Assembly: GCF_021431965.1 (NCBI RefSeq)
Contig: NZ_CP090370.1
Location: 310,001 to 374,000 of the forward strand
Direction of reading: 5' to 3'
Length of the DNA: 64,000 nucleotides
Source of the DNA: Erythrobacter sp. SDW2
GTDB taxonomy: Bacteria; Pseudomonadota; Alphaproteobacteria; Sphingomonadales; Sphingomonadaceae
Shown here: positions 43,227 through 52,729 of the stretch, piece by piece
How positions within the stretch are numbered: the first letter of the stretch is position 1
Layout: the number at the start of each line of letters is the position of its first letter
The notes under the pieces: model-generated
Database searches by the model: none
Told to the model about the DNA's origin: nothing
Seen by the model: only the letters and a program-made list of their open reading frames with translations
Made by a program: the position numbers and the translations under genes

Positions 43227-44831
43227 TCAGCCCGCGACCGCCTCGCCCGATCGTTCGATCAGCGTGGCCTCGGCCGCCGGAACCGAGCGGTAGGCATAGA
43301 CCAGCAAGGCGACCGCCACCGGCACGACCGCCAGCAGGGAGAGTATCCCTGTCCGCAGGTCGCCCACCAGCTTGCCGTTCACAACCGTGCCGGTCAGGTC
43401 CGAGATCTGACCGACCATATAGGGTCCGAAACACAATCCGACGAGCGTGGTCCCCAGGAAGAAGGATGCCGTCGCCGTCCCGCGCATGCGCGGCAATACG
43501 AGATCCTGTGTCGTCGCTGCGGCGGCCCCCAGCGCGGCCGCGCCGAACATGCCGGCGACGAAATTCATCACATAAAACAGCGTTGCATTCTCGGTGGAAT
43601 AGCCGATCCAGATCGGGATCACCGGTGCGACAACGCCGAACAGGATGACCAGCACCCGGCCTGCCGGGTTGCGCGCACGCCACGCGTCGGCCAGCCGCCC
43701 GCCGAGGATAACGCCGACGAATCCGCTGACTGCGCCATTCGCCCCCAGCACGAATGCGAGTTCCTTCTTCGGCAGACCTAGCACGACTTCAGCGTAGGGC
43801 GCCGACCAGAACGCCAGCGCATAGGCGGTCAAAGCGACCATGCCATAGCCGAGCGTGGTGCAGATGAATGCCGGCGTGCCCCAGATCAGGCGGAAAGTCG
43901 GTGCGTCCTTTTCGCGCAGGACACAGGCCCAGGAGAACACTGCATAATATCCCAAAGCGACTGCCGACCACTGCGGAAGATTGCCCGTCAACTGGATCAT
44001 GATCCAGGCAAAGGCCGAGAGCAGGGCCGCAACCAGCACATTGATCGCAAATGCTGCCGGGCCGCGCTTCCACGCGCCGATCAAGGTGAAGGGGGGCACG
44101 ATAGTGGAAAGATCGGCCAGAAAATCGGCGAAGGGGCGAGCCGAGCCATGGCTCGCAACCCCGTCCATCGCTCCGCGCGCCGGTTCACGCAGGGTGGCCA
44201 CCCACAAGGCAACCAACAGGCCCGGGACACCGACGGCAAGGAAGGCCGCCTGCCAGCCGACCAGCCCCAGCGGTCCGCCGCCAGGATAGGCCACATTCCA
44301 TGATTCGACGATGGCAGCGCCTATGAACAGGGATATGCCACCGCCGATGTAGAGGCCGGAGGAATAGATCGCGATCGCGGTGGCCCGCTGCCGCTTGGGG
44401 AAATAATCCGAAATAAGCGAATAGGCGGTCGGGCTGGCCGTCGCTTCGCCGATGCCGACCCCCATGCGAGCAAAGGTCAGGGTAATCTGGTCGCGGGCGA
44501 AGCCCGAAAGAGCCGTCATGGTCGACCACAGCGCGAGGCCGATGCTGAGCAGCCTCACCCGGTTCCAATTGTCGGCCAACCTGCCGAGCGGGATGCCGAA
44601 CAGCGCATAGAACACCGCAAACGCCGCACCGCCCAGGAAGCCCATGTCGCTGTCGGTGAGCTGCAGATCGCGTTTGATATCGACCGCAAGGATCGAGATG
44701 ATCTGGCGATCAACGAAGTTGAGGATATAGACCACCACCAGAACGCCGAGCACATACCAGCTATAGCTGGAAGCCTGCTTTTCAGGTTCGGGCGTCACCG
44801 GCTGTTGCGCCGGATCGCTTACGTCGCTCAA
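43227..44831 (-). CDS. Spinster-like MFS transporter
   Basis: 534 residues with 12 hydrophobic helices. The N-terminal YILNFVDRQIISILAVDIKRDLQLTDSDMGFLGGAAFAVFYALFGIPLGRLAD and GIGEATASPTAYSLISDYFPKRQRATAIAIYSSGLYIGG motifs belong to the spinster subfamily (lipid or organic-anion export). The TTG at 44831 was chosen because GGGGAGAGAG lies upstream. It is 22 bp downstream of queC on the same strand. Substrate unknown. Confidence 0.9.
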   Translation of the reverse strand: MSDVSDPAQQPVTPEPEKQASSYSWYVLGVLVVVYILNFVDRQIISILAVDIKRDLQLTDSDMGFLGGAAFAVFYALFGIPLGRLADNWNRVRLLSIGLALWSTMTALSGFARDQITLTFARMGVGIGEATASPTAYSLISDYFPKRQRATAIAIYSSGLYIGGGISLFIGAAIVESWNVAYPGGGPLGLVGWQAAFLAVGVPGLLVALWVATLREPARGAMDGVASHGSARPFADFLADLSTIVPPFTLIGAWKRGPAAFAINVLVAALLSAFAWIMIQLTGNLPQWSAVALGYYAVFSWACVLREKDAPTFRLIWGTPAFICTTLGYGMVALTAYALAFWSAPYAEVVLGLPKKELAFVLGANGAVSGFVGVILGGRLADAWRARNPAGRVLVILFGVVAPVIPIWIGYSTENATLFYVMNFVAGMFGAAALGAAAATTQDLVLPRMRGTATASFFLGTTLVGLCFGPYMVGQISDLTGTVVNGKLVGDLRTGILSLLAVVPVAVALLVYAYRSVPAAEATLIERSGEAVAG

Positions 44832-44853
44832 ACTCTCTCTCCCCAAGGTACAC

Positions 44854-45558
44854 TCAGACTGGCGGCGCGCCCGCCGGATATTCCAGGCCGTCGACCAGAC
44901 CGGCCTCGGCAAATCCCTTACGCCGCAATCGGCAACTGTCACAAGCACCGCAAGGCTTTCCGCCGGGCAGCGGGTCATAGCATGACCAGCTCCACGCCGG
45001 ATCGAGAGCCAAACGCGCCGCTTCTTTGGCGATGTCGGCCTTGCTCAGATGCTGCAGCGGGGCATGGATGCGGAACGGAGCTCCCTCTTCCACGCCTGCC
45101 TTGGTCGCAAGGTTGGCGGTGGCGGCGAAGCTCTCGATGAATTCGGGGCGACAATCGGGATAACCGGAATAGTCGAGCGCATTCACGCCGATGAATATAT
45201 CGCGTGCGCCCGAAGCCTCCGCAAAGGCCGTGGTCAGCGACAGGAATACCAGGTTGCGAGCCGGGACGTAGGTGACGGGAATATCGCCGCCGACTCCGCC
45301 CTTCGGCACCTCTATATCGTCGGTAAGCGCCGAACCGCCCAGCGCGCGCAGGTCAGCCTTGATCTCGACATGGCGCTCTGCCCCGAGTTTCTTCGCGATC
45401 ATGCGCGCGGATTGCAATTCGATGCTGTGACGCTGGCCATAATCGATCGTCAGCGCATGCAAGGCGTAGCCCTGCTCGCGCGCAATCCCTGCGGTAACCA
45501 TGGAGTCGAGGCCGCCCGACAGGAGGATCGCGGCGGCCTTGCGTGTCGCTGAACTCAT
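44854..45558 (-). CDS. queC: 7-cyano-7-deazaguanine synthase
   Basis: Makes preQ0 for queuosine. 234 residues. PP-loop SGGLDS at residues 14-19, IDYGQRH, VPARN and zinc-binding cysteines near the C-terminus (CYDPLPGGKPCGACDSC). Queuosine is the acceptor that GluQRS, also in this window, glutamylates. No other que gene is nearby. Confidence 0.95.
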   Translation of the reverse strand: MSSATRKAAAILLSGGLDSMVTAGIAREQGYALHALTIDYGQRHSIELQSARMIAKKLGAERHVEIKADLRALGGSALTDDIEVPKGGVGGDIPVTYVPARNLVFLSLTTAFAEASGARDIFIGVNALDYSGYPDCRPEFIESFAATANLATKAGVEEGAPFRIHAPLQHLSKADIAKEAARLALDPAWSWSCYDPLPGGKPCGACDSCRLRRKGFAEAGLVDGLEYPAGAPPV

Positions 45559-45614
45559 GCCAGATGGGCTAGCGCAAGAGTACGACAGTCCCAAGCGCAA
45601 TCTGCTTCACACGA

Positions 45615-46031
45615 TCAGGGACAAGCCCGCATCCGGCGACCCTCGGCAGTAAAGGAGAACGGCCGGCCACCCTGTATCCCTTGGGATTCGAGCTGCACCA
45701 GTACGTTGCTCTCGCGCCGGATATTGGTCCGCCCATAGCCGTCGCCAGGGCAGGTGTACTGGACCGTGACTTCGGTTTCGCCATCTTCGACGACGAAGCG
45801 GTTGCACCCCGCTTGGCGATGGCGCAACTGGATGAGGTCACGCCCGTTGCGCACACAGATACGCTGCACCGGCGTGCTGTCGCGGTAGCGAATTTCCCAT
45901 TCGCCACTCTGCAACTTGTCGAGCATGGCCAGCGACGGCGCCTGGGCCACCGTGGGAACTGCCAGAAAAATCAAACCAAGTCCCAGTGCGATGGCCCACG
46001 ATCGCATCCGGGCGTAAGAACGCATTACCAT
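45615..46031 (-). CDS. DUF3617-like secreted protein
   Basis: 138 residues. Signal peptide (residues 1-30, cut near TVAQA). The mature part has LDKLQSGEWEIRYRDSTPVQRICVRNG and four cysteines, as in DUF3617. Start at 46031 has AAGGAGG 7 nt upstream. Periplasmic protein of unknown role; follows hslO by about 70 bp on the same strand. Confidence 0.75.
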   Translation of the reverse strand: MVMRSYARMRSWAIALGLGLIFLAVPTVAQAPSLAMLDKLQSGEWEIRYRDSTPVQRICVRNGRDLIQLRHRQAGCNRFVVEDGETEVTVQYTCPGDGYGRTNIRRESNVLVQLESQGIQGGRPFSFTAEGRRMRACP

Positions 46032-46102
46032 TCCTGTCCCTCCTTCAGCGTCCATGTGTGGTTTTGCGGACAGATACATCGTTAAGCGCGGTCTGAATAG
46101 GA

Positions 46103-47008
46103 TCAGAGCGCAATCGCGAACTGCCGGGAGCAGAACGCGCAATCGACAAGGATATTTCCGCTTTCGTCGCGCATCTCGGCCCGCTCGTCCTCGGGAAAGC
46201 GGCTGAGGACGTTTTCGTAGTGTTCCGCTGAACAACGGCATCCTCGCGTCAACATCGCGCCGCGTTCAATCCTCACCTCATCTTCTTCGTGGAACAGCCG
46301 CCAGACAAGGGTTTCCATGGTCAGCGCTTCATCGAGCAGTTCTTCGTAGCGAATACTCCCGGCCATCACTGCGACATGTTCCCACTCGGGGTGCTCCATG
46401 CGGACATGCAGGCGCTCGCGGCCTTCCTCGCCATCAGGCAAGTGCTGGACCAACAGGCCGGCTGCTTCGCAGCCATCAGCGCCGGACTTCACCGCTACGC
46501 GTATCAGTGTCGGTACCTGTTCGGACTGGGCGAAATAGGTTTCGCAAGCCTGCGCCAGGCTATCGCCTTCCAAGGGCACGACGCCCTGGTAACGCCCCTC
46601 GCCGGTCTGCATGTCGAAAGTGACGGCCAGATAGCCTTCGCCGAACAAGGCGGAAAGCGATGGATTGGCTCCGACACTCGCGAGCCGCTCCCGGTCGAAA
46701 TCGACATAGCCGCGCACCGCGCCAGCCTTGAAGTCGCACACCAGCAGGTTGACGATCCCGCCCTTGGTCTGGGCCTGCATCGTCATCTGGCCATCGCCAT
46801 CCTTGATCAGGCTACCAATGAGCGTTGCCACCACCAGCGCTTCGGCGAGCAGGTGGGTAATCGCAGGCGGGTAGTCATGCGCACCCAGAATCTCGCGCAG
46901 CACGGGGCCAAGACGGACGACCCGGCCGCGGGTATTACGGCCAGGGATGGTAAAGGTCAGCAGGCGATCCTCATGGGTCTCGCCATCATCGATCAGATAG
47001 TCGCTCAT
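46103..47008 (-). CDS. hslO: Hsp33 redox-activated chaperone
   Basis: 301 residues. The C-terminal redox switch has CxC (GCRCS) and CxxC (DCAFCS), four zinc-binding Cys that oxidise and activate the holdase. The N-terminal domain contains VVRLGPVLREILGAHDYP and GYVDF. Downstream of argF in argD-argF-hslO, an order common in alphaproteobacteria. Start at 47008 (MSDYL). Confidence 0.95.
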   Translation of the reverse strand: MSDYLIDDGETHEDRLLTFTIPGRNTRGRVVRLGPVLREILGAHDYPPAITHLLAEALVVATLIGSLIKDGDGQMTMQAQTKGGIVNLLVCDFKAGAVRGYVDFDRERLASVGANPSLSALFGEGYLAVTFDMQTGEGRYQGVVPLEGDSLAQACETYFAQSEQVPTLIRVAVKSGADGCEAAGLLVQHLPDGEEGRERLHVRMEHPEWEHVAVMAGSIRYEELLDEALTMETLVWRLFHEEDEVRIERGAMLTRGCRCSAEHYENVLSRFPEDERAEMRDESGNILVDCAFCSRQFAIAL

Positions 47009-47057
47009 CGGCGGCAATATGGGCGATGGTTGCCGTGAAAGTAAGGGGTCGCCCCGT

Positions 47058-47987
47058 TCAGAGCTTGTCGAAGCACCACAGCAGGACGGACTTCTGCGCG
47101 TGGATGCGGTTCTCGGCCTCGTCGAACACGACCGATTGCGGGCCTACGATGACGCTCTCGGTCACTTCTTCGCCAACATGCGCGGGCAGGCAGTGGAGAA
47201 AGATCGCATCGGGCTTGGCCAGCGCCATCAACGCATCGTTGACCTGGAACGGTGCCATCGCCGCCAGCTTGTCCGCCGCATGCTCCTGCCCCATCGAGAC
47301 CCAGGTGTCGGTCACAATCACATCGGCGCCGCGTGCCGCTTCGGCGGCGTCCTGCGACAGCGTGATGGATGCCCCGCCGGCGCGTGCCAGATCGACGAAG
47401 CGCTGTTCCGGCTCGTAACCTTGCGGTGTGCCGACGCGGACGTTGAACTTCATCAGCCCCGCAGCCTCGAGGATCGAGTGCAGCACATTGTTCCCATCAC
47501 CCAGCCAGGCGAGCTCCAGCCCGGGCAAAGCCTTGCGCTGCTCGATCACGGTCAGCAGGTCGGCGACGATCTGGCACGGATGCGAAGCATCCGTCAGGCC
47601 ATTGATGACCGGCACGGTGGCGTGGCGGGCCATTTCCTCGATCTTGGCGTGGTCGTCGGTGCGGATCATGATCGCATCGACCATGCGGCTGAGTACGCGC
47701 GCGGTATCGGCGATGCTCTCGCCGCGCCCGAGCTGCATCGAGCCGGCTTCCATCACCATCGCGCTGCCGCCAAGCTGGCGGATCGCAATGTCGAAGCTGG
47801 CGCGGGTGCGGGTGCTGCTCTTCTCGAAAATCATCGCCAACACGCGATCCTTGAGCGGTGCGTCGGCATCGGCCTTGCCCTTGGGCCAGCCCAGACGCGC
47901 CGCCTTGCGGTCGATCGCATCGTTGATCATTGCCGCAATCGCGTCGCCGCCTGCATCAGACAGGTCGAGGAAGTGGCGAATCGTCAT
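47058..47987 (-). CDS. argF: Ornithine carbamoyltransferase
   Basis: Ornithine plus carbamoyl phosphate to citrulline, arginine synthesis. 309 residues. Carbamoyl phosphate loop STRTR ([12 protein letters not shown]), HPCQI, DxxxSMG (DTWVSMGQE) and HCLPAH are intact. Its ATG overlaps the argD stop (TAATG). The last residues (CFDKL) are encoded by a string like the family B repeat, so the very end may be repeat-derived. Confidence 0.96.
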   Translation of the reverse strand: MTIRHFLDLSDAGGDAIAAMINDAIDRKAARLGWPKGKADADAPLKDRVLAMIFEKSSTRTRASFDIAIRQLGGSAMVMEAGSMQLGRGESIADTARVLSRMVDAIMIRTDDHAKIEEMARHATVPVINGLTDASHPCQIVADLLTVIEQRKALPGLELAWLGDGNNVLHSILEAAGLMKFNVRVGTPQGYEPEQRFVDLARAGGASITLSQDAAEAARGADVIVTDTWVSMGQEHAADKLAAMAPFQVNDALMALAKPDAIFLHCLPAHVGEEVTESVIVGPQSVVFDEAENRIHAQKSVLLWCFDKL

Positions 47988-49177
47988 TACGCGGCCTCAG
48001 GCTCGAAGCTCGCCGCTCCGGCGGAAAGCTTGTCGAAGAACTCCTCGATTTCCGCGTCACCGATCACCAGCGGCGGCAGGATGCGCAGCGTGTTGTCGCC
48101 GGCAGCCACGGTCAACAGTTGGTGGTTGTCGCGCAGGTGAACGAAGAAGGGGCGGCTTTCGACCTTCATTTTGAGGCCGAGCATCAGCCCCTTGCCGCGG
48201 ACCAGTTCGAACAGGTCGGGATAGTTGCCGATGAACTGTTCCAGCCGGGCGCGGATCCGCTCGCCCTTTTCGGTAACTTCGGCGAGAAACTCGTCGTTCG
48301 CCACTGCATCCATCACTGCATTGCCAGCCGCCATGGCCAGCGGATTGCCGCCGTAGGTCGAGCCATGCGTCCCGAACACCATGCCGCGCGCTGCCTTCTC
48401 GGTGGCGAGGCAGGCACCGAGCGGGAAACCGCCGCCGATACCCTTGGCGGTGGCCAGAATGTCCGGCTCGATGCCATAATGCTCATAGGCATACATCGCG
48501 CCGGTGCGGGCGACGCCGCACTGCACTTCGTCGAGCACCAGCATCAGGTCATGCTCGTCGCAGATCGCGCGCAGCCCCTGCATGAATTCGTCCGAAGCGG
48601 GCCGGATACCGCCTTCGCCCTGGATCGGCTCGACCAGGAAGCCAGCCGTCTTGGGGCCGACCATCTTCCTCGCCATCTCGAGATTGTCGAATTCGCAGTA
48701 TTGGAAGCCTTCAAGCAGGGGCAGGAAGCCCTTGTGCATCTTCTCCTGGCTGGAGGCGCTGATGGTCGCCATCGTCCGGCCGTGGAAGGCGTTGTGGAAG
48801 GTGATCAGTTCGGTCCGGTCCGGATTGCCGCCTTCGCTCTGGTGATAGGCGCGCGCGGTCTTGATCGCGCATTCGACGGCCTCTGCCCCGGAATTGGTGA
48901 AGAACACCGTATCGGCAAAGGTCTTGTCGACCAGCCGCTGCGCCAGTTCCTCTCCCTGAGGGCTGCCGTAGAGGTTGGAGACATGCATCAGCGTCGCCGC
49001 CTGGCGCTGGATTGCGCCGATCAGCCCTTCATGGCTGTGGCCGAGCAGATTGACCGCGATGCCGCTGGCGAAATCAAGATAGCGCGTGCCGTCTTCGTCG
49101 ATCAGGTGGCAGTGCTCGCCCTTGACGGGGCGGACGCCGCAACGGGGATAGACGGGCATCAGGGCGGGAATGGTCAT
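47987..49177 (-). CDS. argD: Acetylornithine aminotransferase
   Basis: 396 residues, class III PLP aminotransferase of arginine synthesis. [24 protein letters not shown] (DEVQ) and the PLP lysine in [14 protein letters not shown] are present; [13 protein letters not shown] follows. First gene of the argD-argF-hslO unit. Confidence 0.95.
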   Translation of the reverse strand: MTIPALMPVYPRCGVRPVKGEHCHLIDEDGTRYLDFASGIAVNLLGHSHEGLIGAIQRQAATLMHVSNLYGSPQGEELAQRLVDKTFADTVFFTNSGAEAVECAIKTARAYHQSEGGNPDRTELITFHNAFHGRTMATISASSQEKMHKGFLPLLEGFQYCEFDNLEMARKMVGPKTAGFLVEPIQGEGGIRPASDEFMQGLRAICDEHDLMLVLDEVQCGVARTGAMYAYEHYGIEPDILATAKGIGGGFPLGACLATEKAARGMVFGTHGSTYGGNPLAMAAGNAVMDAVANDEFLAEVTEKGERIRARLEQFIGNYPDLFELVRGKGLMLGLKMKVESRPFFVHLRDNHQLLTVAAGDNTLRILPPLVIGDAEIEEFFDKLSAGAASFEPEAA

Positions 49178-49217
49178 CGCAGGGTTTCCTCGGAGGCAAT
49201 TCGGTTCGTCAAACGAG

Positions 49218-49248
49218 AAATGGCGACCCCACTGGAGCCGCCATTTCC
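49218..49248 (-). terminator. Possible terminator after the cold-shock gene
   Basis: GAAATGGCG / CGCCATTTC stem with a 13-nt loop in the gap between the cold-shock and argD genes. The trailing U-run is poor. Confidence 0.4.
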
Positions 49249-49303
49249 GTGTTCTTTATGCGCCTTGGCCGGGCCGGTCAAACCTGCCTTGCCTTGGTCG
49301 GGG

Positions 49304-50092
49304 TCATTCGCTCACGGGAACGAGATTGACCGCCGAATGCTTGCCTCGTCGATCGACCTCGAGGTCGAATTCGTAGCGCTCGCCTTCGTTGAGTTCGCGC
49401 AGGCCCGAGCGTTCCACTGCACTGATGTGCACGAAAGCGTCGGGCTGGCCGTCATCGCGCACAAGGAAGCCGAAGCCCTTCATCGAGTTGAAGAACTTGA
49501 CTGTGCCGGTGGCCTTTTCGCCGGTCAGTTCGCGCCGCGGTGCCGCAGGCTCGCGCGCTGCAACCGCGATCACGTCACCAACGACCTGCAGGTCCTGCGC
49601 CGAAACTTTCCCGCCGCGATCGACGAGGTTGTATTCGAGTTCCTGACCCTCGGCCAAACCTTCGAGGCCCGCGCGTTCGACCGCGCTGATGTGAACGAAA
49701 ACGTCCTCACCGCCACCATCCTGCTGGATGAAGCCGAAACCCTTCTGGCTGTTGAAGAACTTTACCGTGCCCTTGCCGGTGCCGACCACCTGCGGGGGCA
49801 TGCGGTCGAAGCCGCCACCGCCTCCACGCGGGCCACCGCCGCCGCCGCGCGGGCCGCCACCGAAGCCGCCGCGACCACCGCCGCCGCCACTCCGGTCGCC
49901 GCCGCCGAAGCCGCCCCGGTCGCGATCGCCGCCACCGAAGCCACCGCGATCGCCGCCGCCGAATCCACCGCCAAAGCGATCGGGCGGAGGTCCGCCAAAG
50001 TCGCCGCCGCCACCAAAGGGATCAAAACCCTCTTCGCCGAAACCGTCCCGCTTGTCGCGTCCGCGACCGCGACGCCCTCTGTCGTAACCCAT
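49304..50092 (-). CDS. Two-domain cold-shock protein with glycine-rich N-terminus
   Basis: 262 residues. Residues 1-95 are low-complexity Gly/Arg/Asp/Phe ([18 protein letters not shown] repeats). Then two cold-shock domains: [16 protein letters not shown]...VFVHIS and [16 protein letters not shown]...AFVHIS (RNP1 and RNP2 both kept in each). Binds single-stranded RNA/DNA. The RG/FG-rich tail is of the kind that drives RNA condensates in eukaryotes; that is inference here. No promoter is certain in the 274-bp upstream gap. Confidence 0.92.
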   Translation of the reverse strand: MGYDRGRRGRGRDKRDGFGEEGFDPFGGGGDFGGPPPDRFGGGFGGGDRGGFGGGDRDRGGFGGGDRSGGGGGRGGFGGGPRGGGGGPRGGGGGFDRMPPQVVGTGKGTVKFFNSQKGFGFIQQDGGGEDVFVHISAVERAGLEGLAEGQELEYNLVDRGGKVSAQDLQVVGDVIAVAAREPAAPRRELTGEKATGTVKFFNSMKGFGFLVRDDGQPDAFVHISAVERSGLRELNEGERYEFDLEVDRRGKHSAVNLVPVSE

Positions 50093-50366
50093 AGTCCAGT
50101 CAGTACCTTACCACGCGCGCCCACATATTCGCACGAACAGGAGGCCGGACGGCAAGGCGCCCCTGTCCATCAGAATGCGAGCCGCCAGGGTCGATTGTCC
50201 CGGAAGTCCCACCCTCATTCCTTCACACCATAGCCGACAAAGCGACGCTATGCGAATGATTTAACATCGCAGGTTCTATCGCATGAGATTGTGACAATGT
50301 GACAACTTGCGCTGCGGGCTGAGCTTGGGCATCAAATGGCGCGAAAATACGCCAGAAAGGCCCGCA

Positions 50367-50807
50367 ATGACCGACTTCCGCCGCCTCTCCGAGACCATGT
50401 TCGCCAGCCCGCAGATCACCCCTGCCGATGTGGCGGCAGCAAAGGAGTTGGGAATAACTCTGATCGTCAACAACCGCCCGGATGGCGAATCGGGTGATCA
50501 ACCTGCGGGCGCGGAGATCGAGGCGGCCGCCCGCGAGGCGGGCATTGCCTATGTTACCATCCCGGTGACCGCTGCCGGTTTCAGCCAGCCCCAGGTCGAA
50601 GCCATGCGAGAGGCGCTGGCTGCGAACGATGGGCCGGTGCTGGGCTTCTGCCGCTCGGGCACCCGCTCCACGCTGCTGTGGTCGCTGGCGCAGGCGAGCA
50701 TGGGCGCGGAACCGGACGAGGTTGCCACCGCCGCGGCAGAGGCAGGCTACGACGTCAGCCCGGTGCGCCCGGCCATGGAAATGCTGGCCACGCAGTCGCG
50801 AGAGTAG
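50367..50807 (+). CDS. TIGR01244 (DUF442) phosphatase/rhodanese-like protein
   Basis: 146 residues. FRRLSETMFASPQITPADVAAAKELGITLIVNNRPDGE opens the DUF442 fold; the CX5R loop CRSGTRS is near residue 95, as in the protein-tyrosine-phosphatase fold, and relatives are fused to sulfur-oxidation beta-lactamase-like enzymes. The exact reaction is uncertain. Confidence 0.9.
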   Translation: MTDFRRLSETMFASPQITPADVAAAKELGITLIVNNRPDGESGDQPAGAEIEAAAREAGIAYVTIPVTAAGFSQPQVEAMREALAANDGPVLGFCRSGTRSTLLWSLAQASMGAEPDEVATAAAEAGYDVSPVRPAMEMLATQSRE

Positions 50808-50810
50808 CCG

Positions 50811-52229
50811 TTATTGGCGATAGTCGAGCGGCGGGTCGCGATCGCCCAGCAGCGACTTGTATTCGTAGTCCTCGCCCCTCGCCGCGTCGAACTCCTCCCT
50901 CGCTGCCTCGCGCAGTTCGGGATTGGTGAAGAGCTCGACCGCCATCAGCGTCATCGCCTTCGCGGCCACCAGCGCACCCTTGGCGCCGATCGAATTGCCG
51001 CTCGCGGCGACCGCCTGCCAGCTATGCGAGCTGGTGCCCGGGACCCAGGTCGCGGTGCGCACGCCGACGGTGGGCGTGGCCCATGACACATCGCCGACAT
51101 CGGTCGAGCCATAGCCGAGCGATTTGTCATAGGGCTGGATCTCCGCCGCCGATTCGATCGGACGGGCCGCATCGCCCAGCGTCTTGCTGATTTCCTCGGC
51201 CCAGGCGCGTTCCTCTGGCGTGTATTCCACCCCGCCGACCTGGCGCAGCTTCGCGTCCATCACCCGTGCCAGAGTCTCGTTGACCAGCAACGGGTTGTTG
51301 CCGTGGATGATTTCCCACTCGACTTGCGTTTCCGTCCCCATCGCTGCGCCCTTGGCCGCCAGCTCGAGCCGGTCCCACAGCGCCAGCACTTCCTCGGCAT
51401 TCGAGTGGCGGACGTAATAGAACACTTCGGCGAAATCAGGCACGACATTCGGGGCGGAGCCGCCCTCGGTAATGACGTAATGGATGCGGCTGTCCATGCC
51501 GGTGTGTTCGCGCATCATGTTGACCATCATGTTCATCGCCTCGACCCCGTCGAGTGCGCTGCGCCCGCGTTCGGGTGCACCGGCTGCATGTGACGAAATT
51601 CCTTTGAAGCGGAACTTGGCCGAGCGGTTGGCGAGGCTGGTGCGCGCGGCCGCACTGTTGCGATCGTCCGCGTGCCAGTGGATCGCAATATCGACATCGT
51701 CGAACAGGCCCTCGCGGGTCATGTAGACCTTGCCCGAGCCGCCTTCCTCTGCCGGGGTGCCGTAGAGCCGGATCCGGCCCGGCGTGCCGGTCTGCTCAAG
51801 CCATTTCTTGGTCGCAATGGCCGCAGTCAGCGAACCGGCCGCAAACAGATTGTGGCCGCAGGCATGCCCGGCGAGCTTCTCCGCCACCACGTCTCGTGTC
51901 GCTGAAGTCGACTGGCTGATGCCCGGCAGCGCGTCATATTCGGCGAGGATGGCGATGATCGGGCCGCCGGTCCCCCATTCAGCGATGAAGGCGGTGGGAA
52001 TGCCCGCGACCCCTTCCTCGATGGCGAAGCCCTCGCCGCGCAATTCGTCCTTGAGCAGGTTGCTCGAGCGCAGCTCGAGATAGCCAACTTCGGCGAAGTC
52101 CCAGATCTGCTTGGCGACGCGCTCGGTCCGCTCGGCTTCGGCCTCGACCGTCGCGATGGGATCCACCTCCTGCGCAGCAAGCGGGGCAGCCAGCAAGGCC
52201 AGAGCAGGGGCAAGCAAAAGGGTTCTCAT
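50811..52229 (-). CDS. M20-family amidohydrolase (AbgB-like), secreted
   Basis: 472 residues, signal peptide (residues 1-20, cut after APLAAQ). ILAEYDALPG, GHACGHNLF, PAEEGGSGK, and the late HSW motif are metal ligands or conserved segments of the M20D aminoacylase/p-aminobenzoyl-glutamate hydrolase type. Dimetal peptidase, probably periplasmic. The start at 52229 follows AAGGAGAGAA. Substrate unknown. Confidence 0.93.
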   Translation of the reverse strand: MRTLLLAPALALLAAPLAAQEVDPIATVEAEAERTERVAKQIWDFAEVGYLELRSSNLLKDELRGEGFAIEEGVAGIPTAFIAEWGTGGPIIAILAEYDALPGISQSTSATRDVVAEKLAGHACGHNLFAAGSLTAAIATKKWLEQTGTPGRIRLYGTPAEEGGSGKVYMTREGLFDDVDIAIHWHADDRNSAAARTSLANRSAKFRFKGISSHAAGAPERGRSALDGVEAMNMMVNMMREHTGMDSRIHYVITEGGSAPNVVPDFAEVFYYVRHSNAEEVLALWDRLELAAKGAAMGTETQVEWEIIHGNNPLLVNETLARVMDAKLRQVGGVEYTPEERAWAEEISKTLGDAARPIESAAEIQPYDKSLGYGSTDVGDVSWATPTVGVRTATWVPGTSSHSWQAVAASGNSIGAKGALVAAKAMTLMAVELFTNPELREAAREEFDAARGEDYEYKSLLGDRDPPLDYRQ

Positions 52230-52324
52230 CGAGTTCTCTCCTTGGGTCCTTCCTTGCCGCCTCTGCTCACCGATGGGAAGCCACCGCTCGACAGATTTCG
52301 CGCAGCGTGGCAATCGCGCCACCC

Positions 52325-52729
52325 ATGGATCCGCTGCTGTTTCTCGGCTCGCTTGCCGCCATTCTCGCGCTGGCGGGCGTTGCTCGCTGGTTGGGGCTGG
52401 GGCGCGCACCCAGGCTCGCAAACGAAGCCGAAGCGAGAGCGGCGGCCAACGAAGCAGTGGACGGATTCGAACCGGTGCGCATCGCCCTGGATCGCGAGGG
52501 AGCGGGCGCCATTATGGAAGCCCCCGACGGGCGCCTTCTGCTGCTCAAACCGCATGGCAATTTCTTTGCTGCAAGGACGGGTGCGCGGATCTGGACCGTT
52601 GTGCAAAACGGGCAACGCCTGACTATCGACAGCGGAGAACGACGTTTCGGTAAGGTTTCGCTGCTGCTCGACGAGCCCGCCTATTGGGTCGCCGCGATCG
52701 AGCGGCTAAAGGCAGGCGGCAATGCCTGA
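52325..52729 (+). CDS. Membrane-anchored hypothetical protein
   Basis: 134 residues, an N-terminal membrane helix (residues 4-22) then a soluble part: ARAAANEAVDGFEPVRIALDREGAGAIMEAPDGRLLLLKPHGNFFAARTG, beta-rich. It overlaps the sterol desaturase-like gene by 8 nt, so the two are co-transcribed. No family recognised. Confidence 0.7.
   Translation: MDPLLFLGSLAAILALAGVARWLGLGRAPRLANEAEARAAANEAVDGFEPVRIALDREGAGAIMEAPDGRLLLLKPHGNFFAARTGARIWTVVQNGQRLTIDSGERRFGKVSLLLDEPAYWVAAIERLKAGGNA

Noticed and set aside
49800-49990. Regular CCGCCGCC-type repeats that look like an array
   Set aside because: They encode the Gly/Arg-rich tail of the cold-shock protein; no spacers or constant repeats as in CRISPR.
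47930-50233. 767-codon open frame on the plus strand
   Set aside because: Antisense to argD and the cold-shock gene. The codon pattern follows the real genes' third positions, there is no similarity to any family and its Ala/Thr runs mirror the Gly-rich tail.
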